From Clostridium sp. CAG:557 (GTDB taxonomy: Bacteria > Bacillota > Clostridia > Oscillospirales > Acutalibacteraceae), in contig FR883883.1 of the NCBI GenBank assembly GCA_000435275.1, forward strand, positions 28,706-92,705: 64,000 nucleotides of DNA. The letters are read 5' to 3'. Shown one piece after another: positions 50,900-59,094 of the stretch. Position 1 is the first letter of the stretch; each line of letters begins with the position of its first letter. The position numbers were made by a program, and so were the translations under genes. Under the pieces are notes generated by a model. The model was not told where the DNA came from and made no database searches. It worked only from the letters and a program-made list of their open reading frames with translations.

Positions 50900-51793
50900 T
50901 TGAAAGTACTTATAACTGGAGCAAAAGGCCAGCTCGGAAATGAATTGGCTTCTATTTTAAAAAATGAAGCCAGTGAAATCGGTGCAATCGATCAAAAATA
51001 TAATGCTTGTGAAGTTATAACAGCGGACGTTGACATGCTGGACATCACGGACGTAGAAAGTGTAAATTGTTTTTTAGAAAAAAAACGTCCAGATATAGTA
51101 ATAAATTGTGCTGCAATGACGAATGTTGACGGGTGTGAGACAAATGTTGAGCTGGCAATGAAAGTAAATGCACTCGGACCATTAAATTTAGCGAGAGCTT
51201 GTAAAAAAATTAATGCTAAACTTGTTCACATTTCTACAGATTATGTCTTTTCCGGAAATGGCAAAAGTCCATATCGCGAGTGGGATATTTGTGCGCCAGA
51301 CAGCATTTACGGAAAGTCGAAACTGCTTGGCGAGCAATATGTTCGCGAGCAAACCGATAAATATTTTATAATTCGAACAGCTTGGCTTTATGGATACGTC
51401 GGCAAAAATTTCGTCAAAACGATATTAAATTTGGCCAAAGAAAAAAGTCAAATCAAGGTAGTCAATGATCAATTTGGAAATCCTACCAACGCAAATGATT
51501 TAGCTCATCACATTTTGAAAATTGCAATAACCGATAATTACGGAATCTATCACTGTACAGGCTCTGGAGAAGCATCTTGGTTCGATTTTGCCTCTTTAAT
51601 CGTTAAGTACGCGCGACTTGAATGTCAAGTTGCGCCGTGTTTAACAGATGAATTCCCCAGAAAAGCAAAGCGCCCACATTATTCGGCACTTGATAATTTA
51701 ATGCTGCGATGTACCGTTGGCAACGAAATGCGACCCTGGCAAGATGCGCTTTCTGTATATATAAATAAGCTAAAAAAGGAGAATGCATTATGA
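50900..51793 (+). CDS. rfbD: dTDP-4-dehydrorhamnose reductase
   Basis: Last step of dTDP-L-rhamnose synthesis. 297 residues, short-chain dehydrogenase fold: KVLITGAKGQLGNELA (NAD(P) site), NCAAMTNVDGCE, HISTDYVFSGN and the catalytic YGKSK. TTG start with SD GGAGGA. The stop overlaps the rfbB ATG by 4 nt. Confidence 0.95.
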   Translation: MKVLITGAKGQLGNELASILKNEASEIGAIDQKYNACEVITADVDMLDITDVESVNCFLEKKRPDIVINCAAMTNVDGCETNVELAMKVNALGPLNLARACKKINAKLVHISTDYVFSGNGKSPYREWDICAPDSIYGKSKLLGEQYVREQTDKYFIIRTAWLYGYVGKNFVKTILNLAKEKSQIKVVNDQFGNPTNANDLAHHILKIAITDNYGIYHCTGSGEASWFDFASLIVKYARLECQVAPCLTDEFPRKAKRPHYSALDNLMLRCTVGNEMRPWQDALSVYINKLKKENAL

Positions 51794-52848
51794 AAACTTA
51801 CTTGGTAACCGGCGGCGCAGGCTTTATTGGTTCAAATTTCATTCATTATATGCTAAAAAAATACGAAAAAATCAAAATTATAAATGTAGACAAACTTACT
51901 TACGCTGGGAATCTCGAAAATTTGAAAGATATCGAAAGCTGTCCAAATTATGAATTTATTCACGCAGATATTTGTGACAAAAATGCTATTGAAAATATAT
52001 TTGAAAAAAATAAAATCGATTATGTTGTAAACTTTGCGGCGGAAAGTCATGTCGACAGAAGCATCGCAAATCCAGAAATTTTTGTAAAAACAAATATCGA
52101 GGGCACAGTCAATTTATTAAATGTAGCGAAAAAATTTTGGACAATCAGCGAAGATACCTATACTGACGGGTGTAAATTTTTGCAGGTCTCTACCGATGAA
52201 GTTTATGGTTCTTTAGGCAAAACAGGTTATTTTATGGAAAATACTCCACTTTGCCCGCATAGTCCTTATTCCTCCAGCAAGGCCGGTGCGGATTTGATAG
52301 TTATGGCGTACTTCGATACATATAAATTTCCAATCAATATAACCCGTTGTTCAAATAATTACGGGCCGTATCAATTTCCAGAAAAATTAATTCCTCTTAT
52401 GATAAATAATGCGATTAATCACAAAGATTTGCCGGTATACGGCGATGGAATGAACGTGCGTGACTGGCTTTATGTTGAGGACCATTGTAAAGCTATTGAT
52501 ATGGTCATAAATGGTGGAAAATTTGGTGAAGTTTATAATGTTGGTGGACATAATGAACGGACGAATATAACCATAGTTAAGACGATTTTAGAGTACACTA
52601 AAGACTGTGTGGATGATTCTGTAAGCGAAAGTCTGATTAAATACGTAAAAGACCGAAAAGGACACGACAAACGCTACGGAATTGCACCTGATAAAATTCG
52701 AAAAGATTTGGGCTGGACGCCGGAAACCAGCTTTGAAGTAGGCATAAAAAAAACTATTGAATGGTATTTAAGCAATAAATCTTGGATGGAAAACATCACT
52801 AACGGACAATACAAAGAATATTACAAGAAAATGTACGGAGATAATTAA
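51790..52848 (+). CDS. rfbB: dTDP-glucose 4,6-dehydratase
   Basis: Second step of the pathway. 352 residues of the extended SDR type: TYLVTGGAGFIGSNFIHYML, NFAAESHVDRSI, STDEVYGSL with the acid/base Asp-Glu, and the catalytic YSSSKAG. TRCSNNYGPYQFPEKLIPLMI and GDGMNVRDWLYVEDH are diagnostic for RfbB. Confidence 0.97.
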   Translation: MKTYLVTGGAGFIGSNFIHYMLKKYEKIKIINVDKLTYAGNLENLKDIESCPNYEFIHADICDKNAIENIFEKNKIDYVVNFAAESHVDRSIANPEIFVKTNIEGTVNLLNVAKKFWTISEDTYTDGCKFLQVSTDEVYGSLGKTGYFMENTPLCPHSPYSSSKAGADLIVMAYFDTYKFPINITRCSNNYGPYQFPEKLIPLMINNAINHKDLPVYGDGMNVRDWLYVEDHCKAIDMVINGGKFGEVYNVGGHNERTNITIVKTILEYTKDCVDDSVSESLIKYVKDRKGHDKRYGIAPDKIRKDLGWTPETSFEVGIKKTIEWYLSNKSWMENITNGQYKEYYKKMYGDN

Positions 52849-52849
52849 T

Positions 52850-53830
52850 ATGAGCAAAGTATCTGTTGCACTTGCCACATTTAACGGTGAAAAGTATATT
52901 GCAAAACAACTACACTCACTTCTTTTTCAAAGAAGGACTATCGATGAGGTTATTATAGTAGACGACGCTTCAACGGACAAAACTGCAGATATTATCAGAG
53001 ATTTTATCGAAAAAAATCAACTTTTAAATTGGCACATTTATATTAATGAAAAAAATATCGGCTTTTTAAAAAATTTTAAAAGCGCCATAGAAAAAACTAC
53101 CGGAGATGTCATTTTTCTCTGTGACCAAGACGACATTTGGTGCAAAACTAAAGTGGATTCCATGTTGAACCGGTTTGAGTCCGACGAGCGCATAAAAGCA
53201 ATCTATTCTGGCTTTAAAATTATTGATGAAACCGATAATGTTATTAATTCAAGGCAAAAAATGCTGCATTCTAACAATAATCTGATTAAGTTTCGCGTGG
53301 AGCCTTTTGAAACCGTAAAAATAGACCTTTCAACCATATGTAAATATAATATTTCTCCGGGTTGTACGCTTGCTTTCACGCGCGAAGTCAAGGATATTTA
53401 TCTTGAAAAAACAAAAAGTATATGTGTCCATGACTGGGAAATTGCATTAATTGCCGCGTTTTTAGACGGACTTTACTTTTTTAACACACCGCTTACGCAT
53501 TATCGCATACATTCTGGTAACACAATTGGACTTTCTGAACTTGCCCAAAAATCTGATAAACGTAAGCTTGCCATGTATGATTTAAGATTAAAAAAAGCTC
53601 AAAAAATAAAGGATTATATCAAATCGATGGACGTTTATTACTATTTGCTGTCTGATGATAAAGTAAAAATTTTAACCAATAGTACAAATTTTGCCGAAAA
53701 ACGGTTAAATGCATTATTAGAAAAAAAATTTTGCAAAATTTTTGAACTTTATAAGGACTTTGACATTTATACAAAATCTGTGACTTTGAAAGGGCGCTTG
53801 GCAGACATTTTTTGCGTATTAAAAAAGTAA
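52850..53830 (+). CDS. GT2 glycosyltransferase
   Basis: 326 residues. SVALATFNGEKYIAKQLHSLLFQ, VDDASTDKTADIIRDF, and DVIFLCDQDDIWCKTKVD with the metal-binding DQDD form the GT-A core; INEKNIGFLKNF also matches. HDWEIALIAAFLDGLYFFNTPLTHYRIHSGNT is the common acceptor-side block of rhamnosyltransferase-like GT2 enzymes. The C-terminal third is helical and basic. It begins 1 nt after rfbB. Linkage and acceptor are unknown. Confidence 0.9.
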   Translation: MSKVSVALATFNGEKYIAKQLHSLLFQRRTIDEVIIVDDASTDKTADIIRDFIEKNQLLNWHIYINEKNIGFLKNFKSAIEKTTGDVIFLCDQDDIWCKTKVDSMLNRFESDERIKAIYSGFKIIDETDNVINSRQKMLHSNNNLIKFRVEPFETVKIDLSTICKYNISPGCTLAFTREVKDIYLEKTKSICVHDWEIALIAAFLDGLYFFNTPLTHYRIHSGNTIGLSELAQKSDKRKLAMYDLRLKKAQKIKDYIKSMDVYYYLLSDDKVKILTNSTNFAEKRLNALLEKKFCKIFELYKDFDIYTKSVTLKGRLADIFCVLKK

Positions 53831-53846
53831 GGGGTAGTTTAAGCTT

Positions 53847-54410
53847 ATGGGCAAATTTAATTTTATAAAAACAGAAATCGATGGTATGTTTATAATTGAG
53901 CCAACTGTTTTTGGCGACGACCGTGGTTATTTTTTAGAAACTTATCATTATAATGAATTTAAAACTGCGGGCATTGATGTGAAATTCGTTCAGGACAACC
54001 AGTCAAAATCTAAAAGAGGCGTGCTTCGTGGCCTGCATTTTCAGACAAAAAGACCTCAAGGCAAACTCGTTAGGGTAATAAAAGGTGAAGTTTTCGATGT
54101 TGGTGTAGACTTACGAAAAAACAGCAAGACTTTCGGTAAGTGGGTTGGCGCAACTTTGAGTGCAGAAAACAAGCGCCAATTATATATTCCGGCTGGATTT
54201 GCACATGGCTTTTTGGTGATTTCTGATGAAGCTGAGTTTATTTACAAATGTACTGATTTTTACGACCCGGAAAACGAAGGTGGAATAATATATAATGACC
54301 CGGATATTAACATAAAATGGCCAATTTTTGATGATATGAATATTCTTCTTTCGAAAAAAGACAGTGTTCTGCCGTCATTCCAAGAATTTTTAAAATCCAA
54401 AGGTGTTTAA
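53847..54410 (+). CDS. rfbC: dTDP-4-dehydrorhamnose 3,5-epimerase
   Basis: Third step of the pathway, a cupin enzyme of 187 residues. VFGDDRGYFLETYHYNEF, SKSKRGVLRGLHFQ with the catalytic His, VIKGEVFDVGVDLRKNSKTFGKWVG, and PAGFAHGFLVISDEAEFIYKCTDFYDPENE are the standard RfbC blocks. It completes the four-gene set rfbA-D-B-C in this cluster. Confidence 0.97.
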   Translation: MGKFNFIKTEIDGMFIIEPTVFGDDRGYFLETYHYNEFKTAGIDVKFVQDNQSKSKRGVLRGLHFQTKRPQGKLVRVIKGEVFDVGVDLRKNSKTFGKWVGATLSAENKRQLYIPAGFAHGFLVISDEAEFIYKCTDFYDPENEGGIIYNDPDINIKWPIFDDMNILLSKKDSVLPSFQEFLKSKGV

Positions 54411-54413
54411 AAT

Positions 54414-55109
54414 ATGGGAATCTCTGTTGCTATGGCCGTTTATAATGGTGAAAAATATATTGAAGAACAAATTTTATCTATTTTAAAACAACTTAAGTGT
54501 AATGATGAATTGGTAATTTCTTACGACAAAAGCACTGATGGTACTTACCGTATCATTTCTGACCTTGCAGTTCGCGACAGTCGAATTAAAATTTTTTCGG
54601 GGCCGTCGCTTGGTGTGGTCAAAAATTTTGAAAATGCTCTGCGGAATTGCAAAAACGACTATATATTTTTAAGTGACCAAGATGACATTTGGCTTGATGG
54701 TAAAATTCATAATGTTATTAAAACTTTTAAAAGCACTCACGCAGATTTAATTTTGCATGATTGCATAGTTATCGATGAAAAAAATAAAGTGATACATTCG
54801 TCGTTTTTTAAATGGAGACACTGTCGCCGAGGTTTTTTGCACAATGTTATAAAAAATTCTTATATAGGTTGCTGCATGGCAGTCAAACGTGATTTTTTAA
54901 CGAAAGTTCTGCCGTTTCCAGAAAATATTCCTATGCACGATCAATGGATGGGCTTAATAGCTGAGAAAAAAGGTTCTGTAGCGTTTTTAAATACACCGTT
55001 GATTAAGTATAGACGGCATTCTGGCAATGTAAGTAGCCTTCATCACTCAAGGATTTCTTATATGGTTAAGTTTAGAGCAAATTTAATTTCGGCCTTATTA
55101 AGTAAATAG
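54414..55109 (+). CDS. GT2 glycosyltransferase (short)
   Basis: 231 residues. ISVAMAVYNGEKYIEEQILSILKQL, SYDKSTDGTYRII, YIFLSDQDDIWLDGKI and HDQWMGLIAEKKGSVAFLNTPLIKYRRHSGNVS define a GT2 enzyme of the same kind as the one at 52850-53830 but without its C-terminal extension. It starts 3 nt after rfbC. Third glycosyltransferase of the rhamnose cluster, probably acting in sequence with the others on a rhamnose-containing wall or capsular glycan. Confidence 0.9.
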   Translation: MGISVAMAVYNGEKYIEEQILSILKQLKCNDELVISYDKSTDGTYRIISDLAVRDSRIKIFSGPSLGVVKNFENALRNCKNDYIFLSDQDDIWLDGKIHNVIKTFKSTHADLILHDCIVIDEKNKVIHSSFFKWRHCRRGFLHNVIKNSYIGCCMAVKRDFLTKVLPFPENIPMHDQWMGLIAEKKGSVAFLNTPLIKYRRHSGNVSSLHHSRISYMVKFRANLISALLSK

Positions 55110-55194
55110 CAGTCGGAGATTAATATGACATCTTTTTCTTTAAGTTGCATAATTATTAGCAGTGCTTAAATTTTTATAGAAGGGATTAACTTAA

Positions 55195-56388
55195 ATGAAA
55201 GTGTTTCTAAAAAAGTATAAATTGCTTCTAAAAATAGCAGTGGCAATTTCACTTGGATTTTTAATCGGGACGTTTTTACCTTATGAAATCACTGAATTTT
55301 TTATTGCGGTCAATATAATCATAAGTAAGCTACTTAATTTTTCGATTCCTTTAATAATAATAGCATTTGTTACAAAAGGCATAAGTTCGCTTGAATCCTC
55401 GGGAAAAATGTTGGGAATTGCTACTTGTATATCTTATGTATTCATGATTTGTGCGGCATTCTTTTCATATTTTACTTCTACAAATTTATTTCCTAATTTT
55501 TTAACTGATATTCCGAATAACATTTTTGAGTCCATATCTATGCCAACCGGATCGGTATTTTCTCAGCTTTCTCAAATAAATGTTCCACCTATTATGGATG
55601 TTGTTCCAGCGTTGATTTTGGCCTTTATTTTGGGTATAGGGATTTCATCGATAAAAGGTATTTACATAAAAGAGATATTTAACGAGTTCCATGAAATTAT
55701 CAATCTTATGGTTCAGAAATTGATTGTCCCGATTTTACCGGTGTATATTTTGGGGATTTTTGCAAAAATGACCGCTTCAGGACAAGTCTTTAAAATTCTT
55801 TTAGTTTTTTCAAAAGTTTTTATTGTAATAATTGCACTTCATATAATTACCTTATTCGTTCAGTATTTTATTGCGGGTATTGTTGCTCAAAAAAATCCAT
55901 TCAAACTGCTGAAAAATATTATTCCAGCATACCTTTCTGCAATCGCAACTCAGTCTTCCGTTGCCGTTATTCCAATAACTATCGACTGCTCTAAAAAAAA
56001 TGGAGTATCGTCTAATATTGCAGATTTTGTTTTGCCATTGTGTTCCACTATACACCTTTCCGGTAGCGTGATTTCTATCACAGCATGCTCGGTGGCTGTA
56101 ATGCTTGTGAGTGGAAAACCGATAGACTTTGCCTCTATGGTGCCGTTTATGATGATTTTAGGAGTAATGATGGTTGCTGCGCCAGGAGTTCCTTGTGGAG
56201 CCATTTTGGCGGCGTCGGGTATTTTGCAATCAATTTTGGGATTTGACAGTTCTATGCTATCGTTAATTATCGCGCTACATGTTGCTCAAGATGGCTTTGG
56301 AACCGCATGCAATGTTTCTGGAGACGGATCTATCGCGGTTATTTTGGATACTTTGAGCCAAAAGGTTGCAAAAAATAAAAAAGTTTAA
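55195..56388 (+). CDS. dicarboxylate/amino acid:cation symporter (DAACS family)
   Basis: 397 residues, about eight membrane helices plus two re-entrant hairpins. The first hairpin SAIATQSSVAVIPITIDCSKKNGV is the serine-rich signature of GltP/SstT-type transporters, the second is APGVPCGAILAASGILQSILGFD. Takes up a dicarboxylate or amino acid with Na+ or H+; substrate not readable. It follows the rhamnose cluster by 85 nt with its own SD, and is probably unrelated to glycan synthesis. Confidence 0.92.
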   Translation: MKVFLKKYKLLLKIAVAISLGFLIGTFLPYEITEFFIAVNIIISKLLNFSIPLIIIAFVTKGISSLESSGKMLGIATCISYVFMICAAFFSYFTSTNLFPNFLTDIPNNIFESISMPTGSVFSQLSQINVPPIMDVVPALILAFILGIGISSIKGIYIKEIFNEFHEIINLMVQKLIVPILPVYILGIFAKMTASGQVFKILLVFSKVFIVIIALHIITLFVQYFIAGIVAQKNPFKLLKNIIPAYLSAIATQSSVAVIPITIDCSKKNGVSSNIADFVLPLCSTIHLSGSVISITACSVAVMLVSGKPIDFASMVPFMMILGVMMVAAPGVPCGAILAASGILQSILGFDSSMLSLIIALHVAQDGFGTACNVSGDGSIAVILDTLSQKVAKNKKV

Positions 56389-56781
56389 GAAATTATGTTT
56401 TTTAATATTGCATAGGTAATATCAAATTGACTGATTATAAAGTATAATGAATAAAGAAATTAAACTTTATTTTTTATTGCCACTGGTTTTTAATTTATTT
56501 TGCCAATGAGGATAAAAAAGCACGACCTGAACAATAAGTCGTACAAAAAATTTTGCCTTGTGATAATATTATAAAATTTTTTTGAACCTAATAATAATTG
56601 GGAGGTGTTAAAAGGTTTCAAACAATAAGCTTTAAGTTAAAGAGTAACGGCCAGTTATTACTTGTGTGTGTACAAGCCGATGATCTATTAAATTTTTTGA
56701 TATTAAAATAATTAGAGACTTAATACCTAATCTAAAGGTAGCAAGTCTCTTTAATTTTTCAATTGTTAAAATAATAATCTT
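56389..56781. other. intergenic region with terminator-like hairpins
   Basis: 393 nt without a gene. An AT-rich stem AATAAAG/CTTTATT at 56450-56471 with a T-rich tail may end the symporter transcript. At 56714-56750 a two-step hairpin (AGAGACTT with AAGTCTCT, then TACCT with AGGTA) is T-rich on both sides. At 56514-56544 a minus-strand terminator is present. GGGAGGTG at about 56601 looks like an SD but leads only to a seven-codon frame. Confidence 0.55.
56514..56544 (-). terminator. minus-strand intrinsic terminator downstream of tRNA-Ser
   Basis: On the minus strand GTACGAC pairs with GTCGTGC (one G-U), followed by TTTTTT. It lies about 240 nt past the tRNA-Ser end; the nearer hairpin at 56714-56750 may act first. 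Confidence 0.55.
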
Positions 56782-56870
56782 TGGCGGAGAGGGAGGGATT
56801 CGAACCCTCGTGCGATTGCTCGCAAACTGATTTCGAGTCAGCCCCGTTATGACCACTTCGATACCTCTCC
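56782..56870 (-). tRNA. tRNA-Ser (anticodon CGA)
   Basis: 89 nt with encoded CCA. Acceptor GGAGAGG/CCTCTCC, discriminator G, anticodon loop CTCGAAA (CGA), long variable arm TTGCGAGCAATCGCA and T-arm GAGGGTTCGAATCCCTC. Class II tRNA-Ser reading UCG. Confidence 0.95.
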
Positions 56871-56970
56871 AAATTTGTTTAATATATGTTGGGAACCAAG
56901 TTGCACTTTGCTGTTACAAGCAGTGTTTCACAAGCGTTTTCACTTCAATATCTATCCGTTTAATAAAAAC

Positions 56971-56999
56971 ATTGTAACACGTGAATCTTTTTTTGTCAA
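56971..56999 (-). promoter_or_regulatory. sigma-A promoter of tRNA-Ser (CGA)
   Basis: Minus strand: TTGACA (56999-56994), 17-bp spacer, TACAAT (56976-56971). Confidence 0.8.
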
Positions 57000-57010
57000 T
57001 CAACAAGTCA

Positions 57011-57280
57011 TTAAAAAGCGAAGATATTCATAAAAATGATTGAAAATAAGAGCCCGATTAATACTGCACTGATAAGAAAAATAATACCAAAAAAAATTTT
57101 TTTATGGTGCTTAACAGATGAAACCGTATCCATATTTTTTAAGACCTTTTTTGCTTCTTTTTCTAAAATTGCGCATTCTATATCAGTATATTCAGGTTTA
57201 ACAAACAGCAAAGCCTTGTCGTAGTAGACGTTTCCAGTCTCCGACACCTCTATAACGTACTTATTGACACCCTTTATCAC
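57011..57280 (-). CDS. small C-terminally anchored membrane protein, unknown function
   Basis: 89 residues. A soluble N-terminal part IKGVNKYVIEVSETGNVYYDKALLFVKPEYTD, an acidic/Lys helix (ILEKEAKKVLKNMD) and a C-terminal membrane helix (KIFFGIIFLISAVLIGLLFSIIFMNIF). The IKGVNK..VEV..YY/FDKALLFVKPE opening is, from memory, shared by uncharacterised small clostridial proteins. SD GGGGTGA overlaps the first in-frame positions, so the start could shift slightly. It stands alone just upstream of the tRNA-Ser promoter. Confidence 0.65.
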   Translation of the reverse strand: MIKGVNKYVIEVSETGNVYYDKALLFVKPEYTDIECAILEKEAKKVLKNMDTVSSVKHHKKIFFGIIFLISAVLIGLLFSIIFMNIFAF

Positions 57281-57632
57281 AATATCACCCCAAGATTTCG
57301 TTTTAATAGTAATTTTCTCAAAATTTTCAATTTATATTCAAAAAAATTTTACAAAGTCTCGAGATAGATTTTTTATACTAGATGTAAAATATTGAAAACA
57401 ACGTTTCTTTTTAACAGCATTTCTGTGGAAAACATTGTGGGAAAAGTGGAAAACTCCGCGTTATTTAATGATTTATTTTTAATTATTGTTGAAAGTCTAT
57501 TTTATTTTAAAACTTTTTGTAATTTTTCAAGAGGATAAATTAAAAAAATTTTTTATCAAAATTTGTATCTTTTTATGAAAATATGTTCTATACTAAAATG
57601 GAAAATTAATTTAAGTTTAAGGAGTTTTGTGC
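57281..57632. other. AT-rich intergenic region with GTGGAAAA repeats
   Basis: About 350 nt with no gene. The notable stretch is 57424-57453, where TGTGGAAAA, TGTGGGAAAA and AGTGGAAAA follow one another, resembling degenerate DnaA boxes (TGTGGATAA). A weak TATACT near 57589 could be the -10 for the glycosylase gene; no good -35 was found. Confidence 0.4.
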
Positions 57633-58475
57633 TTGAAGATTCACTTTATTTCAGACACTCAAGTTGTGGTAGAAGACGCATCAGACTTCGATTTATCAGA
57701 GACATTCGATTGTGGACAATGTTTTAGGTGGAACCAAATTTCAGAAAATGAATTTGAGGGAGTCGCATTTGAAAGAGTTGTTAAAATTCTGAAAGAGAAA
57801 AATAAGGTCGTTTTAAAAGGAACATCAGTTTCAAGTGATTTTGCTTCAATTTGGCGTGGTTATTTCGACCTTGATACAGATTATAATACGATTAAATCAA
57901 ATTTGGCCAAGCTAGATTATAATTTAAATTTGGCTTGCAAATATGCGCCAGGAATTCACATTTTAAGACAAGAACCGTGGGAAACTCTTTGCTCATTTAT
58001 AATTTCTCAAAATAATAATATTCCGCGAATTAAAGGTATTGTTGAGCGGCTGAGTAGCAGTTTTGGTTGCGAAATTGAGCATGGTTTTTTTAGTTTTCCG
58101 TTAAGTTCAAGACTTGCAAATTTAGATAAATCGGACTTGGCGCCACTTAGATGCGGGTTTAGAGATGAATATATTTTGGATGCCGCAAAAAAAGTTTCTT
58201 CTGGTGAGGTTGACTTCGAGAAAATAAGAAGTTTACCGATAACGGAGGCTCGCAACGAACTTATGAAAATTAAAGGTGTAGGCCCAAAAGTTGCAGAATG
58301 CACACTACTTTATGGATTCCATAGACTGGAAGCTTTTCCGGTAGATGTGTGGATGAGGCGTGCTTTATCCACGTTTTTTCCAGGCAAAGATATATCTTAT
58401 TTTGGAAAATATGCCGGCATTGCTCAGCAATATATTTTTCACTATAGTCGCATGAATCCAGATCTCGTTAAGTAA
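57633..58475 (+). CDS. 8-oxoguanine DNA glycosylase/lyase (Ogg1-type)
   Basis: Base-excision repair enzyme, about 280 residues. An N-terminal beta domain (FDLSETFDCGQCFRWNQ) is followed by the helix-hairpin-helix domain: EPWETLCSFIISQNNNIPRIKGIVERLS, LMKIKGVGPKVAECTLLYG with the catalytic Lys, and FPVDVWMRRAL with the catalytic Asp. This is the bacterial form of OGG1 common in Clostridia. TTG at 57633 is preferred because AAGGAG (57619-57624) is 8 nt upstream; TTG at 57627 is too close. Confidence 0.93.
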   Translation: MKIHFISDTQVVVEDASDFDLSETFDCGQCFRWNQISENEFEGVAFERVVKILKEKNKVVLKGTSVSSDFASIWRGYFDLDTDYNTIKSNLAKLDYNLNLACKYAPGIHILRQEPWETLCSFIISQNNNIPRIKGIVERLSSSFGCEIEHGFFSFPLSSRLANLDKSDLAPLRCGFRDEYILDAAKKVSSGEVDFEKIRSLPITEARNELMKIKGVGPKVAECTLLYGFHRLEAFPVDVWMRRALSTFFPGKDISYFGKYAGIAQQYIFHYSRMNPDLVK

Positions 58476-58517
58476 ATTTTTGAAGTCTATAAATGATCGG
58501 CAATTGTTTGCATAAAT

Positions 58518-58697
58518 TTAAGATTTTTCGAGCATTTTTAGCAATCTATCTTTTTGTCTGGTCAAATAATTTTCATCGATGTCAATGTAAATGCAAGAAT
58601 TGCAGAGCCCTCCGATAGACAGCGTAATGTTTTCTAATCGACACAAGCCTTTATAAAAATAGACACAGAGGTAATTTTCACATTTTATATTTTTCAA
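58518..58697 (-). CDS. small four-cysteine protein, unknown function
   Basis: 59 residues: KNIKCENYLCVYFYKGLCRLENITLSIGGLCNSCIYIDID, then a basic helix. Five Cys in CxxxxC and CxxC spacing suggest a metal site. From memory, similar short proteins occur in Clostridia with no assigned role. TTG at 58697 is placed by AAGGGAG upstream. It is divergent from the XRE regulator and shares a promoter region full of inverted repeats, so the XRE protein may control it. Confidence 0.65.
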   Translation of the reverse strand: MKNIKCENYLCVYFYKGLCRLENITLSIGGLCNSCIYIDIDENYLTRQKDRLLKMLEKS

Positions 58698-58715
58698 AAT
58701 AATCACTCCCTTTAA

Positions 58716-58774
58716 ATTTTAGGTCAAAAACACCATAATGTCAATAGGTCAAATGACCCATAATATTTATGGTG
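58716..58774. promoter_or_regulatory. divergent promoter region with operator-like repeats
   Basis: Minus-strand promoter TTGACA (58744-58739), 17 bp, TAAAAT (58721-58716) serves the Cys-rich gene. CACCATAA (58731-58738) and its complement TTATGGTG (58767-58774) form an inverted repeat across the region; GGTCA/TGACC (58747-58758) forms another; TAGGTCAAA occurs twice (58720 and 58745). A typical autoregulated Cro/CI-type arrangement. Confidence 0.55.
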
Positions 58775-58780
58775 ATTTAA

Positions 58781-59005
58781 ATGAATAGATTGAAAAAATT
58801 GAGAAAAGAAAAAGGGTTTACTCAAATAAAAATGCAGCATTTGACTGGAATCGACCAAAGTGATTATTCTAAGTTGGAAAATGGATATAGAAATCTCACT
58901 TTTGAACAATGTAGACGCATTGCACTTGTATTGGACACGAGCATGGATTATCTGGCGGGTTTAACAGATGTTGAAGAGGCATACCCGAGAAAGCATTCTA
59001 ATTAG
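58781..59005 (+). CDS. XRE (Cro/CI)-family transcriptional regulator
   Basis: 74 residues, essentially one helix-turn-helix domain: RLKKLRKEKGFTQIKMQHLTGIDQSDYSKLENGYRNLTFEQCRRIALVLDTSMDYLAGLTD. Residues 14-45 form the HTH. SD GGTGA is weak. It is divergent from the small Cys-rich gene and likely binds the repeats between them. No phage or plasmid genes are nearby, so it seems to be a stand-alone chromosomal regulator. Confidence 0.88.
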   Translation: MNRLKKLRKEKGFTQIKMQHLTGIDQSDYSKLENGYRNLTFEQCRRIALVLDTSMDYLAGLTDVEEAYPRKHSN

Positions 59006-59019
59006 TGTTAATCGATAAA

Positions 59020-59055
59020 AAAGAGACGCGCGGTAATAGTGCGTCTCTTTTTATT
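59020..59055. terminator. bidirectional terminator between the XRE gene and ychF
   Basis: AAGAGACGC (59021-59029) pairs with GCGTCTCTT (59041-59049), preceded by an A-run and followed by TTTATT, so it works for both convergent genes. Confidence 0.85.
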
Positions 59056-59094
59056 AAAGCTAGCCTCACACATGCTGTTTTTTTTATTTGATTT

